In this document: piece after piece, positions 11,389 to 23,651 of the stretch
Position numbering within the stretch: position 1 is the stretch's first letter
Layout: each line of letters begins with the position of its first letter
NCBI RefSeq assembly: GCF_963583255.1
Contig: NC_084812.1
Coordinates: forward strand, 24,614,959 to 24,678,958
Direction of reading: 5' to 3'
From: Pyrus communis
Lineage: Eukaryota; Streptophyta; Magnoliopsida; Rosales; Rosaceae
Length of the DNA: 64,000 nt
Notes under the pieces: generated by a model
Seen by the model: the letters and a program-made list of their open reading frames with translations, nothing else
The model's database searches: none
What the model was told of the DNA's origin: nothing
Position numbers and translations under genes: made by a program

Positions 11389-11979
11389 TGAAAAAATAGC
11401 AGCCCTTGGTTAAGTGGGTCAACATCTTGAAAGGATTAGGTGTGGACTAAAGTGGGGCTGAGAAAGTTTCGGACTCTTTGGAGCCCCTTTACATTTTTTT
11501 CTACGTTTGTTGAACACAGTTTCTCAAGTGGTTTTTGCCAACCAATAAATGAGCTGGTGAGCCAGGCCTAGGGAAAAGAACTCGGTGGTTCGAAATAAAA
11601 ATAAGAACGCAAATACAAACGAAAAATAATATTACTATAGTATTAAGTAACTATTTTAATTATAACATAAAAAATCTCTTAACTTTTATGAAACAAAACT
11701 TTGCCTTGAACCAAATTCAAGAACGAGAGCAACTCACAGATTTTGAAAGTATTAAAAGTTCAAATTCGGCTTTTTCATTTATCTATTTTTATTTGAAAAA
11801 CAATATTTTGTTTAAATACCCTCACAAATGTAACATAAATGTCTTATGCTTTGCATGTGTGTATACAGGGTCAAAAGACGCAAAACAATTCTCCTGTATT
11901 CAAAATCTGAATTAAATATTCAATTAATCAATCAAATCTCACACAAAGATGACAGAAAAATTAATTAACAGTAAATTTT

Positions 11980-12134
11980 AAGGAAAATTAATAAAAAAAG
12001 TTTGAAAACTTTGAATTTTAACTATAAGAACATAATAAAGGATAAAGTAAATAGTACCATGATTAACTTTTTAGTGTAAAAATATTATTTTTCATTAAAA
12101 TAAACAATATCGGAAGCTTTTCGATAAAGTTTTC
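11980..12134. mobile_element. hAT-like MITE, 155-bp family, copy 2
   Basis: A 155-bp element with a perfect 8-bp target duplication 'taaatttt' (11972-11979, 12135-12142). It shares sequence end to end with 1953-2106 and 28457-28612, including 'actttttagtgtaaaaatat' near the middle. Confidence 0.8.
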
Positions 12135-12508
12135 TAAATTTTATTGATTTAAAAAACCTTGGAGATGAACAGAGTTCTTGCTGCAAGCCTTTTGCAAAAA
12201 AAAAACCCGTGACATTGTACTGATACCTATCTAAACCAATCCAACCAGAGAACAAGACACAAAGCTACAGATTGAGATTCAGATTGGATCCCTTTCTCGT
12301 GATATTTGTCGGTACAAACGTACAAAAAACACACCATATTTTGGACCTTTCCAATCAATATCCCACTTCTGTGTCTTGACTGTCCACATACATATGCCAA
12401 AACACCCCAAAAATAAAAAATTAAAAAACCAAATTAAAAACAGTACTAGTTTTACACTAATTGAGCACAGATAGTAGTGGGAGTTGGGGAAAGGCAACGA
12501 CAATTTGA

Positions 12509-14628
12509 CTAAGTGCAGGCCTCACGGGCCACGCCAAGCCTTGAGTTGGGCACATCAATGAGCACTCTGTGGTTCTGTTGCTGCATATTGGCAATGACAT
12601 TTAGCACTGAGTTCACGTTGTCTGGTGCCGCTGCCATGGCTAGACATGTGATGCTACCAGCTGTGCTGTGGATTACTATGTTGTCTTCTGGCAGTGTCAT
12701 GTTCAGGCCCGAGAACATGAACGTTATCGTTGGCACCACGAAGGGGACCGAGTAGCATGTGTCGAACCCGCCTAGGGTTGTCACTGGTATTTTCGGGCCA
12801 ACTCTCCTTCGGAACTCGTTTCGGACGGCAAGGTAGACTGGTTGCGCTAGACGAGTGAACACGGTTCCTGATTAATGCAAAACAGGAAAATGTTATTTGT
12901 AATGATTTTGAGACATTATGCTTATGAGCATCACCATAAGGTCATAAATAATTGTGAAAATTTTTCTATGTAACGTTGTATTCTGTACATCAAGGTTTTT
13001 GGGCATTAAATCTTGATCATTAGATTCTAAACCAAGAATAAAAGCCTGATGTTTAGAATACCCCGAAGATAAATCCCAAACCAACTTTACGTCCAGGAGG
13101 GGTCCTCTACTCGAATCATGACATGAGGGCCAGTCACGTGATCACAAAAAATATACATTTAAAATCAGTTCTGTGACCTGACCTTAAGTCAGCAAGGATC
13201 CTAAATACCATTGATCATGCCCAAAATTCTTTTAATTAAGATAATAATTATTTATTTAATTAAAAGAAATAATCTTTGAAAATGTTACCTGAATCAAAGA
13301 TGGTCCCCGATCCAGTGATGGGATTGAATGCCAAAGCAGCAGGAGGGATATCAACAATTCTCCTGCCAACCTTAATTGCATTTAAGTTCACGTAATAGAG
13401 TGATGATCTTCTAGGGTTCTTGAGCAGTGGGGTGTACTTGATCCTCTTGGGCTGCACAGCAGGGCCAAGTCTCAATGACCCAGAAAAGTTTGGGGACTTG
13501 AAACTGGGGAGGCAGTATGAGAATGTGGATTGGTAGAGGTTTTGGGTCTGGGATAGAAGTGACAATGGTCCCCGGCCAAGCCCCAGAAGACCCTGTGGCG
13601 GCACGGAGCTGCCGCTGGTCTTCTGGATGCAACCAAAGGTGTAGCCGGGAATGGAGTCGGTTGCTAAGGTGAAGGTTTCTTGTGAGAGGTTAGCTGCTAT
13701 GCTGGAGCCACCATAAGTCATGTTGAAACTGCAGGAGCTGCCTAAACAAGTGGGGTTGGGGACCTGTAGATTAATCACATGCATAATGTTGGTGTATCAT
13801 TTTGTCCCATTTTAGTAAAGCACAGATTATTAGCACATTAAAATAGAAAGTGCGTAAAAGTAAGAGATCACTTTCATTATTAAACCATGTTAGGGAGTTT
13901 TATAGCATAATTAAAATGGATACTAGATATGCTTAGTTAGACAATGACATGTGTATGACATGTTATATTGTCAAACGGTCACTTAGTTGCTTTTTAAACA
14001 AATTTTCACCTAATCAATGATCCAGATTTACAATTTGTTAGACAACATAACATGCAAAATTGGTTTAAATACAGAGAAAAGATGTACAAAGGTTAACAAT
14101 TTCATGTTTTTTTCTTTCTGAAAGTTATTGCATGAAATTAATTATGACTACCTGCTTGCATTGCGCAGCTTGGCAACCAAGGTTCTTGTAGGTTGTGGAT
14201 TTGACAGAGTTAAACACATTGGAGGAGCAGCCAACGCAGCCATTGCATGGAATCCAAGCAGCATCGCTGCTAGTGTCAACAGCCATGAGCAAAGTCTGAG
14301 GTGGTGTGCCGATCTTAGCCTTCACAATGTAAGTGGGGCTCTGAATGATCTGCCGGCCGGAAGCGATCGGAACAACCGGTTTTGCGGCGACGAGGCTGGA
14401 CAGGAACTGGAGCCTGGCCTGGTCCTTGGCCTGCATTTGGAGGACACTCTCCTCCCATGACATTGGTTTGGAGGGTCTGAAGGGAGAGCATGGGCTGTAG
14501 ACATGGAAGATTTGGAGGGTTGAGCCTTGCTCTTTGGTATCACTGCATTGAGGGTTATTGTTGTTGAGGCCATGGGCTAAGGAAAAGAGGAGGAGGGATA
14601 GTGACAAGACATGAGAGAGGGTGGCCAT
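12509..14628 (-). CDS. AED3-like: Secreted aspartyl protease, AED3-like (pepsin family A1)
   Basis: There are three exons: 14628-14152, 13763-13289 and 12867-12509. All borders are GT..AG, and the joined frame is 436 residues. Residues 1-20 form a signal peptide (MATLSHVLSLSLLLFSLAHG), so the product should enter the secretory path. The first catalytic site is VDTSSDAAWIPC (Asp118); the second is FDSGTVFTRL (Asp316), assembled across the intron between exons 2 and 3. Cysteine-rich segments after the first site (CNGCVGCSS, GCQAAQCKQ) are typical of plant nepenthesin-like A1 proteases. Length and motif order match apoplastic EDS1-dependent protein 3 and its relatives, apoplastic proteases linked to systemic immunity in Arabidopsis. 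Both catalytic aspartates are present and no break is seen, so I take it as functional. Substrates are unknown. Confidence 0.93.
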
Positions 14629-14674
14629 GGCTCTTAGAGTATAAATGTATGAGGATTAAGTGTGAAGGGGAGTG

Positions 14675-14687
14675 TGTATATATATAG
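14675..14687 (-). promoter_or_regulatory. TATA box of the aspartyl protease gene
   Basis: The 'gctatatatatac' run on the minus strand lies about 50 nt upstream of the ATG at 14628, so the leader would be only some 20-25 nt. Confidence 0.6.
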
Positions 14688-14852
14688 CTTGGCAGTCAAA
14701 TTTATGTGGTCTTTTGCCATTTGTTTTTTATTTTTATTTTTTTTTGCCCGTTTAAAATTTTATTACTGTTAACTAAATTTTTCACCCGACAAACCTGAAC
14801 CTGAAAGGTGTGAAATATTGTTAAATGTTTACATTATTTATTGGTAAGATAT

Positions 14853-14854
<2 letters not shown>

Positions 14855-14902
<48 letters not shown>
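14855..14902. repeat. (GA)24 microsatellite
   Basis: A perfect dinucleotide run of about 48 bp, 170-220 bp upstream of the protease TATA box. It is likely polymorphic and is a potential GAGA-type promoter element. Confidence 0.95.
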
Positions 14903-14906
<4 letters not shown>

Positions 14907-14920
14907 TAGGATGGGGTTAA

Positions 14921-15119
14921 GGAACCGGATCCCCTTCGGATCCATGTATACTGAGCTTGCTGAGCAGGCGATCCGAGCTGTTGAAATTTGATCCAACGGT
15001 TACAATTATTATAAATTTTAGAGGGTCCTTCTGTTTGTAGCCATTGGATCAAATTTCAACGGTCCGGATTGCCTGCTTAGCAGGCTCAGTTTTATTGGAT
15101 CCGGAGGGGATCCGGTTCC
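14921..15119. mobile_element. Palindromic MITE with 'ggaaccggatcc' ends
   Basis: The left end 'ggaaccggatccccttcgga' is repeated inverted at the right end with one mismatch. Inner arms also pair ('tgaaatttgatccaacggt' against 'attggatcaaatttcaacgg'). Flanks 'atggggttaa' (14911-14920) and 'atggggtaaa' (15120-15129) are a 9/10 direct repeat, so a Mutator-type insertion is likely. Confidence 0.8.
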
Positions 15120-15479
15120 ATGGGGTAAATGGGAGATCCGTCATGGTATGGCTAGTGGATGGCATGCAAAACATTGGTATGACAGACTGTAATCCATTTT
15201 GTTTTGTAGGCTGACCCTCTTATGCCTTTGGCGATGTTCAATTTTTTTGCTCTGCTGATTTACACTAATTTTACGGCCACTTGCTTAATTAGAGATCTAG
15301 AGACTGGAGAGACTAAAATTTTGTGATTAATGACATGCTTTGTTAAGCTTGAAAAAAATGTTAACATTCGAGCATAGCTGATAGGCTTGACAATGCTTTG
15401 AGGTTCTTAAAAGAGGTGGCTCTTATCTCAGTTAATTCATAAATTTGAGGGAAATATCTTACTTGTACACAGAAAAAGT

Positions 15480-15720
15480 CAATGTACGTCTGTTCATCTT
15501 CTAGCAGCTGGCTCTATGGATATCCTATGGTTTCTTAAAGGTTATTGGATAAACTGTTTATGGTATGTAGCTCGCTTGTACCTGCATTTTTCGCATACTT
15601 TTAGGGAAGGAAATTATTTGGCAGATGTCTTTGCAAATTATGTGGTAGGATTTGGTACCTGATTTTGCAATGCGTCATATAGAAGAGAATGGTTTGGAGC
15701 TTGTCGCTTGGTTTGGTTGC
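15480..15720 (+). pseudogene. LINE RNase H-like remnant
   Basis: A short frame reads 'LHFSHTFREGNYLADVFANY' at about 15580-15640. It resembles the 'REGNxxADxLA' end of the RNase H-like domain of plant LINE polyproteins. The frame is interrupted on both sides and no poly-A tail is seen. This is a fragment with no function of its own. Confidence 0.5.
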
Positions 15721-15729
15721 ACTATTAAA

Positions 15730-16995
15730 AGCTCTTTTCCATATCATAAAATTCCCTCGTACGTTGGATGTAGTTAAGTTGATGACAAATATCAGTGTAA
15801 TCAGTAGTGTGTCGTTGATTTGATTGATAAAATCTTGACAAAAAGAAAAAAAAACTATAATGATTGATAATCTTTAGATAGTAATACCCTAGACTTTATT
15901 TGGCATAAGAATTACTTTGTTTATTCGCATATCACTTCTAGTGTGTAAATATGCTGCAACAATTGAAAAAATAAAAATTAGATATACACACACACCCGAA
16001 GCAATGCCAATTGATAACATATTTGCATATTGTAAAGGTGGGGGGAAAACGAAATTCGTGGAGCTGAGCCGCATGCATTGCAAGATGATGAACACGCAGT
16101 TAACAATAAAAAAGAGAATACACACACTTTGTGTTCACTTTCAAGGAACACCACTGTTGATTGTCTTTTGATGCTTTCTTTTTCAATACATTGGACCATA
16201 CTGCTTGCATTATATTTTTCTTTTCTGGCATGCCCACAATATATCTTGTTTTGGTTCGTAATGATCCCCCACCCACGTTACATTTTGGTGCACGCCACAG
16301 AGTCTCTCATGAGGTCTTAAGTGTGGTTTCACTATAACCCCCATGCGGTATGGTGCCCGGACTATATATACCCATTTATAGTAAGCAATATAGGAATATA
16401 AAGGAGTCCACAAACCCTAAACCCTGAACTAATGTTTGAGACAGCCCACACTACCTTTACAGGTGATATTTTCCACTCCATGAGTGCTAAAGCAATGCAT
16501 CTTGATTTGGTTATAGCATTCGATCGGAAGTGAGAATGGAGATATGATATATAGTTTGAGTTATAACTTTCTATGATAGTTTGGGTTACATGTGATATTT
16601 TCCACTCTTGAGTGCCAAAACTATACATCGTGATTTGAGTTTGGCACTCTGAAGTGGGAAAGGTGAAACTAAAATTTGAGTTACTACTTGGCCATGTATC
16701 ATGATTTGGTTTTCGCAGTCTAGAGTAGGAATAGAGATATGATAGTCTGAGCTACCACTTTCTAAGAGGATAGTATTCATTTAGCCTTTCATGTGTCATG
16801 GTTGACCTAAAGTAATTGTTCAACAACCTCAATCAACTTGCCTTTTTCTTGTATTTTGAAAGAGCTAAACCTGCGTTGTAGGAACTTAAGAAATACTTTA
16901 AGGGAGATTGATCAATGGAGAGAAAGGAAAAGATAAAAAAAAGAATGTTGTTTGCACGCTAGGTTTGGGAAAGAAAGAGGCACAAGATATAATTA

Positions 16996-17046
<51 letters not shown>

Positions 17047-18660
17047 CCGAACAATATATATTTCGTTTGAGCACCTACACCATACTCGGTTGAATCCATA
17101 GAAAGAAAAAAAAAAAAAAATCAACATTGAGCTTTAAAAGGTTACTTGTATATTACCTAATATTAAATATGAGTTTTTTTATTAGCACCCCACATAATGT
17201 TGAATACACTTCATATAAAAATTTAATATTAAATTACTAATATGCAATGACAAATTCGACCTCATAAGGTTTTAAAAATAAAAAAAATAAAAAGATTATA
17301 AATACACCCCAAATCAATTTTAACATGTATATCTCAAGATTATTTATTTTCTTCAATTCTCAAAGCTACTCTCACCCTCCATTATAGAACAAAATCTTAA
17401 CCAATAAACCTACAAACATGTTGATTGAAAGAAATTATTGTTGACGAATGGAACATAAAATCAACGTTTTGAAAGCTTCACATGAGATAAGACTTTCTAT
17501 TTTTCATTATGCCTATAACTGTGTTAAGAATGCTATCAAATGATCATGTTGTGCCTGAGGGATATCTGTGATATGAGTGACTAGAACGCCAAGAGATTTG
17601 ACATGATCATTTTCGTGCCGATGCTGGAGAGAAATACAAGGATTTTACAATGTTCCGGAAGAGGGGCAAACAGAAGCCAAGTTCGTTTCTGATCTTTAGT
17701 CTCTAGGGCTTAAAGAGTTACTATGTTTCGTTATTTTATTTACATGCATACTAAAGGTGACATAGCCCAGAAAGAAGGGAAATTGTATTTGTAAGTTTGT
17801 ATTGGAATTTACATGTTAAATGATTAATAAAATTTGTTTCTTTTTGAAACATCTAGTGGATGTGAATTGCGCATTGGCTCTTTACATTAGTGTTGATAGT
17901 GTGAAGAATGTGGGGATGTATGTAGGGAGTGTGATGGTGTATATAGAGAGCGTGAAATGTGAGGGTATTATGGGAAAGCGTGTGAGGTGTATTAAGATAA
18001 ATTTTAATTAAAAAAAAATGTAGGGTTTATTAAGTATGTATATATACTCATAAAAAAATTGCGGGGTCCCCTTAGATTTGGCGTCCCGGGCGATCGACCT
18101 TCCCACTTTTGCTTAAGAACAACTCTGAACTTAGATGTGGAGGCATAAATTAACTATAGAGAAGGACACGAAGATTATATGCTCATTATGATCACAAATT
18201 AACTATAGAGAAGGACACAAAGATTATATGCTCGCTATGATCATAGATCACCTCGAGGGTATGTGACATATGTCTACCTCGTGGGTAATAGGCATTTGGG
18301 CCACAACATATCAAAGGTGCTTCGGGCCTATGATATGCCCTACCACCGCGACATACCCAGTTCAATGGTGGCAAGAAGCCAACTCTTCAAAGTCTTCCCT
18401 TGAGTGTTCAGCACACAAGAATATTGCTCAGTAGGATGGAAAATGAACAGTGAAGTTTAATAATAAAACTTTTCCTCAATCTTCACCTTTTATTTTCCAG
18501 ATTATTTACTAGTTCCTGATTATGAAGGACAAACTCCAAAATTTACTAATTTTAATTTTGTTTAAGAATTTTCTCTTCAAAATGTTAAAAGATGTAACAA
18601 AATCCAGTTACGGTATAAAATTGTGGAAAATCGAACAATTATATAATATTTTCCTTATGT
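15730..18660. other. Intergenic, no gene seen
   Basis: Short frames only. Degenerate direct repeats of about 110 bp occur at 16440-16760 (variants of 'gatattttccactcttgagtgc'). A near-duplicate pair 'gaaggacacgaagattatat' and 'gaaggacacaaagattatat' lies at about 18161 and 18210. I recognise neither a protein nor an RNA gene. Confidence 0.4.
16998..17046. repeat. Poly-T tract (49 nt)
   Basis: An uninterrupted run of T followed by normal sequence. On the minus strand it could be a retroposon poly-A tail, but no element body is recognised beside it. Confidence 0.8.
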
Positions 18661-18663
18661 AAC

Positions 18664-19235
18664 AGTTGAATCCCACATCGAATGTACTAAAAGATAAGTA
18701 ATAGTTTAAATATCTTAACTTTACTTTAACTAACACCAAGACCTTTTGTGATAAAACCCTATACTTGACGGATTGTGCAGGTGGTAATTACCAAGTTAGA
18801 CAATATCGATGTTGTTGAAAATGGGCCCTTGGCCTATCTCTCTGATAATTCTACATGGTATCAGAGTTAAGGAGAGGACCCGTATTGTACTACCACGTGA
18901 TGGGTGGGTCTCCTTGGGCTCGCGCGATAATGGTGTGTCCCTTGGCCCGTGTGTAGGGTGAGTCTCTCTTGGCTCCACGTGGTTGCCGATGTGTGGATCT
19001 TCTACATGTGACCCACTAATTAGATCCCACGTGAGGGTCGTGTTGAATCCCACATTGATGGTACAAAAAGATAAGTAATAGTTTAAATATCTTAACTCCA
19101 CTTTAACTAACACAATTACCTTTTTATGATAAAACTCTACACTTGATGGATTGTGTAGGTGGTAATAATCAAATTCAGGATAATATTGATGTTGTTGAAA
19201 GTGGACCCTTGACCTGTTTCTCTGATAATTCTACA
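18664..19235 (+). mobile_element. TRIM (terminal-repeat retrotransposon in miniature)
   Basis: Two direct repeats, 18664-18855 (192 bp) and 19041-19235 (195 bp), start 'agttgaatcccac'/'tgttgaatcccac' and end 'ctgataattctaca'. They enclose only 185 bp. Immediately after the left repeat is 'tggtatcagagtta' (18856-18869), an initiator-Met primer binding site. The internal part has no coding capacity. This is the structure of a TRIM. The five flanking bases differ (gtaac, aaaat), so no target duplication is visible. I see no embedded 5S RNA sequence of the Cassandra type. Confidence 0.85.
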
Positions 19236-19747
19236 AAAATGATAAGATTATGATAAGATTATTTAACTACCATGTCCACAGAAGCAATAACTGCAAATTT
19301 GACAATTTTGATGGATGGACAACAGCACAAAACAGATCAATCGGTGGTACTAGAGAGATCCTTCAACTTCATAGCCTTTCAGCAGTAGAAAGTAAAAAAT
19401 CCAAACACCGACATAATAGAAAAAATAATTAGTTTGTGATTTGACATAATATGATTTTTGTGAGTACAAATTTGTCATGTATTATAGCATTACATGCTGT
19501 CTAATACAAGTATACAACAACATCACGTGGTTCCATGGTTTGAAGAATGCGCACGCAAATCTGGACATCCTCTTTACATACTGGCACACAATATAATATT
19601 CTTCTCAAACAGGCAAATTAAGATTAGTTTTTGGGTTTCTATGGTCTTCAACTAGTGATTAATTAGAAAATATAACTTAAAGGGTTTTGTAACATAAGCG
19701 GTTAAGAGTATTGTGGAGCAAAAAATAATCAAGAAAAATATAGTGGT

Positions 19748-20332
19748 GACATGCGGATTTTTGGATTAAAAAGATAAAATTACCCTCGAGGCACACCGGA
19801 ACTCCCACATGCAAGCAGCAGACAAGCACGACTCAATCAAAGTCAAAAGTGATCAAAATAGGTATTTATTCAAAATCTATTTCATCCATCCTCATCAAAT
19901 CCTCCCCATAAGGTAACTCTTAATTATTCATTCAAATTAGGATTAATTACCTAAATTAATTGATTAATTTCCTAATTAATTAATTAATTAATTTTCTAAT
20001 TGATTGCAAGTTATTATTTTGACATAATATCTTGCAATTAGAGCCAAAACCACCATAAGTGGCTGGACCCCTTCTCTCCAAAGAGGGCCGGCCACACCCT
20101 TATATAAACACCCTCATTTCTCCAAAAACCTAAGTCTAATCTTCTTCTAAAATTCTCCAAATTTCTCCAAACACTTTCTCCCTCAAATTCTAACTTTGGC
20201 ATTAGAGGTTCTTCGCCCAAAGCCCCCCCTCATTCATCGTGGGCACGTGAGGCTCTTGGCTTTGACCTAAGGTGTTAATTGTTTTGTAGGTGCATTTTTG
20301 TCCAAGAAGAAGAAGGCAGAAATTTGCATCCA
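19748..20332 (+). mobile_element. Possible LTR-derived sequence
   Basis: A block starting 'tgacatgcgg' and ending near 'tttgcatcca' contains a TATA box ('ttatataaacacc', about 20100) followed by a pyrimidine-rich leader, as in LTR promoters. No second copy, primer site or target duplication was found, so this is a weak call. Confidence 0.3.
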
Positions 20333-20491
20333 CAAGTATTTATTAAATTGATTTGGTTATCTCGAGCAAAAGTAACCATGCGATTGTGATTGAATTTGAA
20401 TGATAAACATAGATATGTATATATACTTATAGTTGCTAATTGACCATAGGGCTTTGTGGAAACAAATAGCAAATATTTGTGATGTTTGCTC

Positions 20492-21554
20492 TAGGACTAA
20501 GCATGGGCCGGGCCATGACCAATTTTGAAGGGACCAGACTGGACCTAAATTTAAAAGAAACGGGTTGGGGCGAGGCGGGTGTAACCAATTTTAATACAGG
20601 AACTGGACCTAACCCAAATGGGTCGGTTCGGACTGGGTCCACGAGTACATTTTCATTTTTTTTTTATCAGTGATGACCTCGTTGAGATCGTCTTCCTCAG
20701 CACAAAAGGGGATTGAGGCTTCAACCTCCCACATTTGTCCTTGTCTCTCTTGCTCATCTTTCCCAATCCCATATCGAGGTCTTTGTCTCTCGACTTCAAT
20801 CGACGACCATGGCGCGATGCTCCAGATTAGAATATGACTCAAATTAGATCGACGATAGCGCAATGCTTTAGATCGATTTAGCAGAGATCTGATGTAGTTA
20901 ATCCAATCAGCGCAGTTGATTCGAGGGGTTGGAGGGGGAAGAGAACGAGGAATAGGTAGTGATGTTGATGAGGAGATAACGCATAGACCAGAGAACTCAA
21001 TGTCGGTGATAGGGTGGTGGTCGTCGTTGCGGCGGTGATGAGATGACGATGGATCAGTGGTTTGGGTTTTCGATGATATCGTCGAGGAAGATAGAGATGA
21101 GTATGAAAGATAAGATAAGTGTTGGTGCTATGAGACTCGAGAGGGGGGCAGACTGGGAGGAGGACAATCAAGAACATGGGTTGTCATGGTGGTTGCCAAA
21201 CTCAAGCAGTGATAATGGTCTGGGTGATGGAGAAGATGATTGACGAAGACGGGGAGTGTGGGTGGAAGGGAGGAGACTTAAGAGGAGACTCGGGTTTGAT
21301 TAAGACCTAGGGTAAAAACTGATGGTTAAGATTGGAAGATATTGTAATCTTCAATCTCGTCCGTACATTACATTTACAAACGGGCAGGTTTGGGCCCCCC
21401 TTTTACTATATAGTTGGACTTGGCCCGCCCCTAAAATGGTATGCCCCGACCTACCCCGTTTTCCCTCTTAAAAAATAGGAACCGACCCATATCCACCCCG
21501 AACTTGGATTACCCACCCCGACCCGTTGTTCCTATACCCGTTTGCCCACCCCTA
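20492..21554. mobile_element. Non-autonomous hAT-like element, 1.06 kb
   Basis: The 1063-bp block is flanked by 'gtttgctc' (20484-20491) and 'atttgctc' (21555-21562), an 8-bp target duplication with one mismatch. The left end starts taggactaagcatgggc and the right end, inverted, starts taggggtgggcaaacgg, matching at 'tagg' and 'gggc'-type positions. Subterminal regions are rich in 'gggtc/gaccc' motifs on both sides, as in hAT transposase binding regions. There is no transposase frame; the open stretches inside are short and unlike proteins. Confidence 0.8.
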
Positions 21555-21710
21555 ATTTGCTCCTTTTATGGCAAGGAACTAGCTAGGTATTTTGAATCAA
21601 GATCGCTACCATGTGTGCATATAATATTGGTGCAGATCGAAGGGTCCTTCTTAATAATAATATTAAGGTTTTCTGTATAAATCTGGTCTTGAGTGTCGAC
21701 TGACTACATG

Positions 21711-21938
21711 TTCGTTTGGATGTACTTTTAAAATGACTGAAAGTGCTTTTAGAGAAAATGTTTTTGGATTTCAAAAGCATTTAATGTGCTTTCTACAAGA
21801 AGCACCAATTGTGCACTTCTTCCAAGAAGCACTTTAAGCGCTTTTCCAAAATTTACTTGCATTTTTACCAAGGATTGGTTCTAAAAACATTTTTACCAAA
21901 AGCGCTTTCAGTCATTTTAAAAACACATTCAAAAGAGC
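21711..21938. mobile_element. Self-complementary MITE, 'tgtttggatgt' family, copy 2
   Basis: It shares arms and order with 4530-4751 ('ttttaaaatgactgaaagtg' at the left, 'ctttcagtcattttaaaa' at the right). It begins about 150 bp beyond the hAT-like element. Confidence 0.65.
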
Positions 21939-22507
21939 TCTACTATGTTGAGTGCTGACTAATACACCCTATTTTTGTAACGAGTGATTACTGTAATGAC
22001 CAAATTAAACCATATGAAGATCCCTTAGCCCTGAGCTATGTAGTGCTAAGTAAAGTTAGTACTAGTGACAAGGTAAATTAAGATAACCTAATTTATTTGC
22101 ACGACCATATGATCATTTCAAACCTAGAGTTTTTAACATGGGATGCCATCTTTCTTTTGGACTGCAATTGATCCAGAAAGCATCAAACCCTTCCTCCCTC
22201 TGCAGTCTCTCAAACAACAGATAAGCAATACACCAAAATTGTTTAATTGTCTAAAGAAATATCCAAGTGCGGAACTAGAAAGGGTGGGCTAACTAATTTT
22301 TGTAGGGGGATATGATGCCACTAACAAGAATCTCGACGACAAATCAAAGAAAAATGAGGAGAACATGCAGAGTTTAGTGTTAAGAGTTAAAAATACGAGT
22401 GTTTACTAAGGGATTGTGTTTATTAATTGAGTAAAAAATTAATCTGGGATGAATATTGGCTTCAAATTTTAGTGAAGAATGAATTACTATTTTGGGGTGA
22501 ATATATA

Positions 22508-22654
22508 GGATTGTGCTATTTTCACATTCATTTTTACTTTCGACACACTTTTGTTAATTTTTTGTCATTGATCATCTTCAATTCGTTCAATCTGATGGTT
22601 GAAAATTGAGAAAGAATGTAAGAAGTAAAAATGTGTATGTGAATATTACTACCC
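22508..22654. mobile_element. hAT-like MITE, 'cttctcacac' family, copy 1
   Basis: A 147-bp element flanked by aatatata (22500-22507) and aatatatt (22655-22662), a 7/8 duplication. Inverted arms: 'ttttcacattcatttttact' at the left, 'agtaaaaatgtgtatgtgaa' at the right. It is related to 23498-23643. Confidence 0.7.
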
Positions 22655-23146
22655 AATATATTTAGAAGTTATTTATTTTTCAATAATATTACCTGGGTTA
22701 TAGCCCATGGTAGGGTTAGTGTAGTTCCGCCAGTGGGTATATGAGTATACTTACGCATAGGGTGATCTGAAGAGGATCTTATTCCCGATATTACAAGGAA
22801 TTCATTTTGGTTTTGCTCTATTTAAGGCCACCAAATGGTCACGGCCGTCATAAATTTATATGTAATGATCAAAATCTCTACCATTTACTCTTTTCATTGA
22901 CTAAGCAATGATTAATCACATTACAAACATATATAAGATGTGTTACGTAAAGAAGAAGGCGGTACTTAATCTAGTAATATTCTATTGATACTCCCATTAA
23001 AAGATGTTTTAAATTCGAATTCTTGCGGTCATCTGACAAGTACCAAGAGCTTTTATTTAAAGTTCCTATATTAAAATTGATCTGATAGACTCATACTCAA
23101 AATTTTTAAATAGAGAAAAATTGCAGATAGAAAGGGTAATGTTGAA

Positions 23147-23370
23147 GGAGGTAAATTGTCTGCCCTTCTGTTTGGATGCCCTTTCCATCCCCTCTTATTT
23201 GTACCGTTACGGTTAAGCCATGTCAACATTTTATTTTTCTATTACTTTTTGTCTTATTATTTCTATATAAAAAAAAATCAATATAAATGTTGACGTGGCT
23301 TAATCGTGACTATACAAAATATGAGGGAATGGGAAATGCACCCAAACAGGAGGGCAGACAATCTACCTCC
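23147..23370. mobile_element. Mutator-like MITE, 'cacggttaag' family, copy 2
   Basis: A 224-bp near-palindrome with a perfect 9-bp duplication 'aatgttgaa' (23138-23146 and 23371-23379). The ends read ggaggtaaattgtctgccc and, inverted, ggaggtagattgtctgccc. Both arms carry the 'ggttaagccatgtcaacat' signature. Short frames in it are products of this symmetry. Confidence 0.9.
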
Positions 23371-23497
23371 AATGTTGAAAGCTACAGATCGCTTTCTGGC
23401 ATGTTTGTCTGTGACAGGAGTTTTCGTCATTTCCATGATTTCATCTTCTCCGTTCACGTTAAATTCTCTGACTTGCCAGTGCCAGGTATATAATAAA

Positions 23498-23643
23498 GGG
23501 GTGTGATATCTACACACCTATTTTACTTCTCACACACATTTTAAGTTTCGGCCGTCGGATCAGATGAATTGAAGAATATCAAATGACAAAAATTATCAAG
23601 GAATGTGTGAGAAGTAAAATGAGATGTGTGAATAATATATCCC
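23498..23643. mobile_element. hAT-like MITE, 'cttctcacac' family, copy 2
   Basis: A 146-bp element with a perfect 8-bp duplication 'ataataaa' (23490-23497, 23644-23651). The arms are inverted: 'attttacttctcacacacat' against 'tgtgtgagaagtaaaatgag'. Confidence 0.85.
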
Positions 23644-23651
23644 ATAATAAA

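Noticed and set aside
18664..19235. Cassandra element with 5S RNA promoter
   Set aside because: The TRIM layout fits, but no 5S rRNA-like sequence is present in the terminal repeats.
20479..21243. Several short frames at 20.5-21.2 kb
   Set aside because: They lie inside the hAT-like element, have biased composition and match no transposase motif.
23278..23517. Paired 60-80 codon frames around 23.3 and 26.1 kb with similar peptides
   Set aside because: Similarity and strand symmetry come from the palindromic MITE family, not from conserved small proteins.
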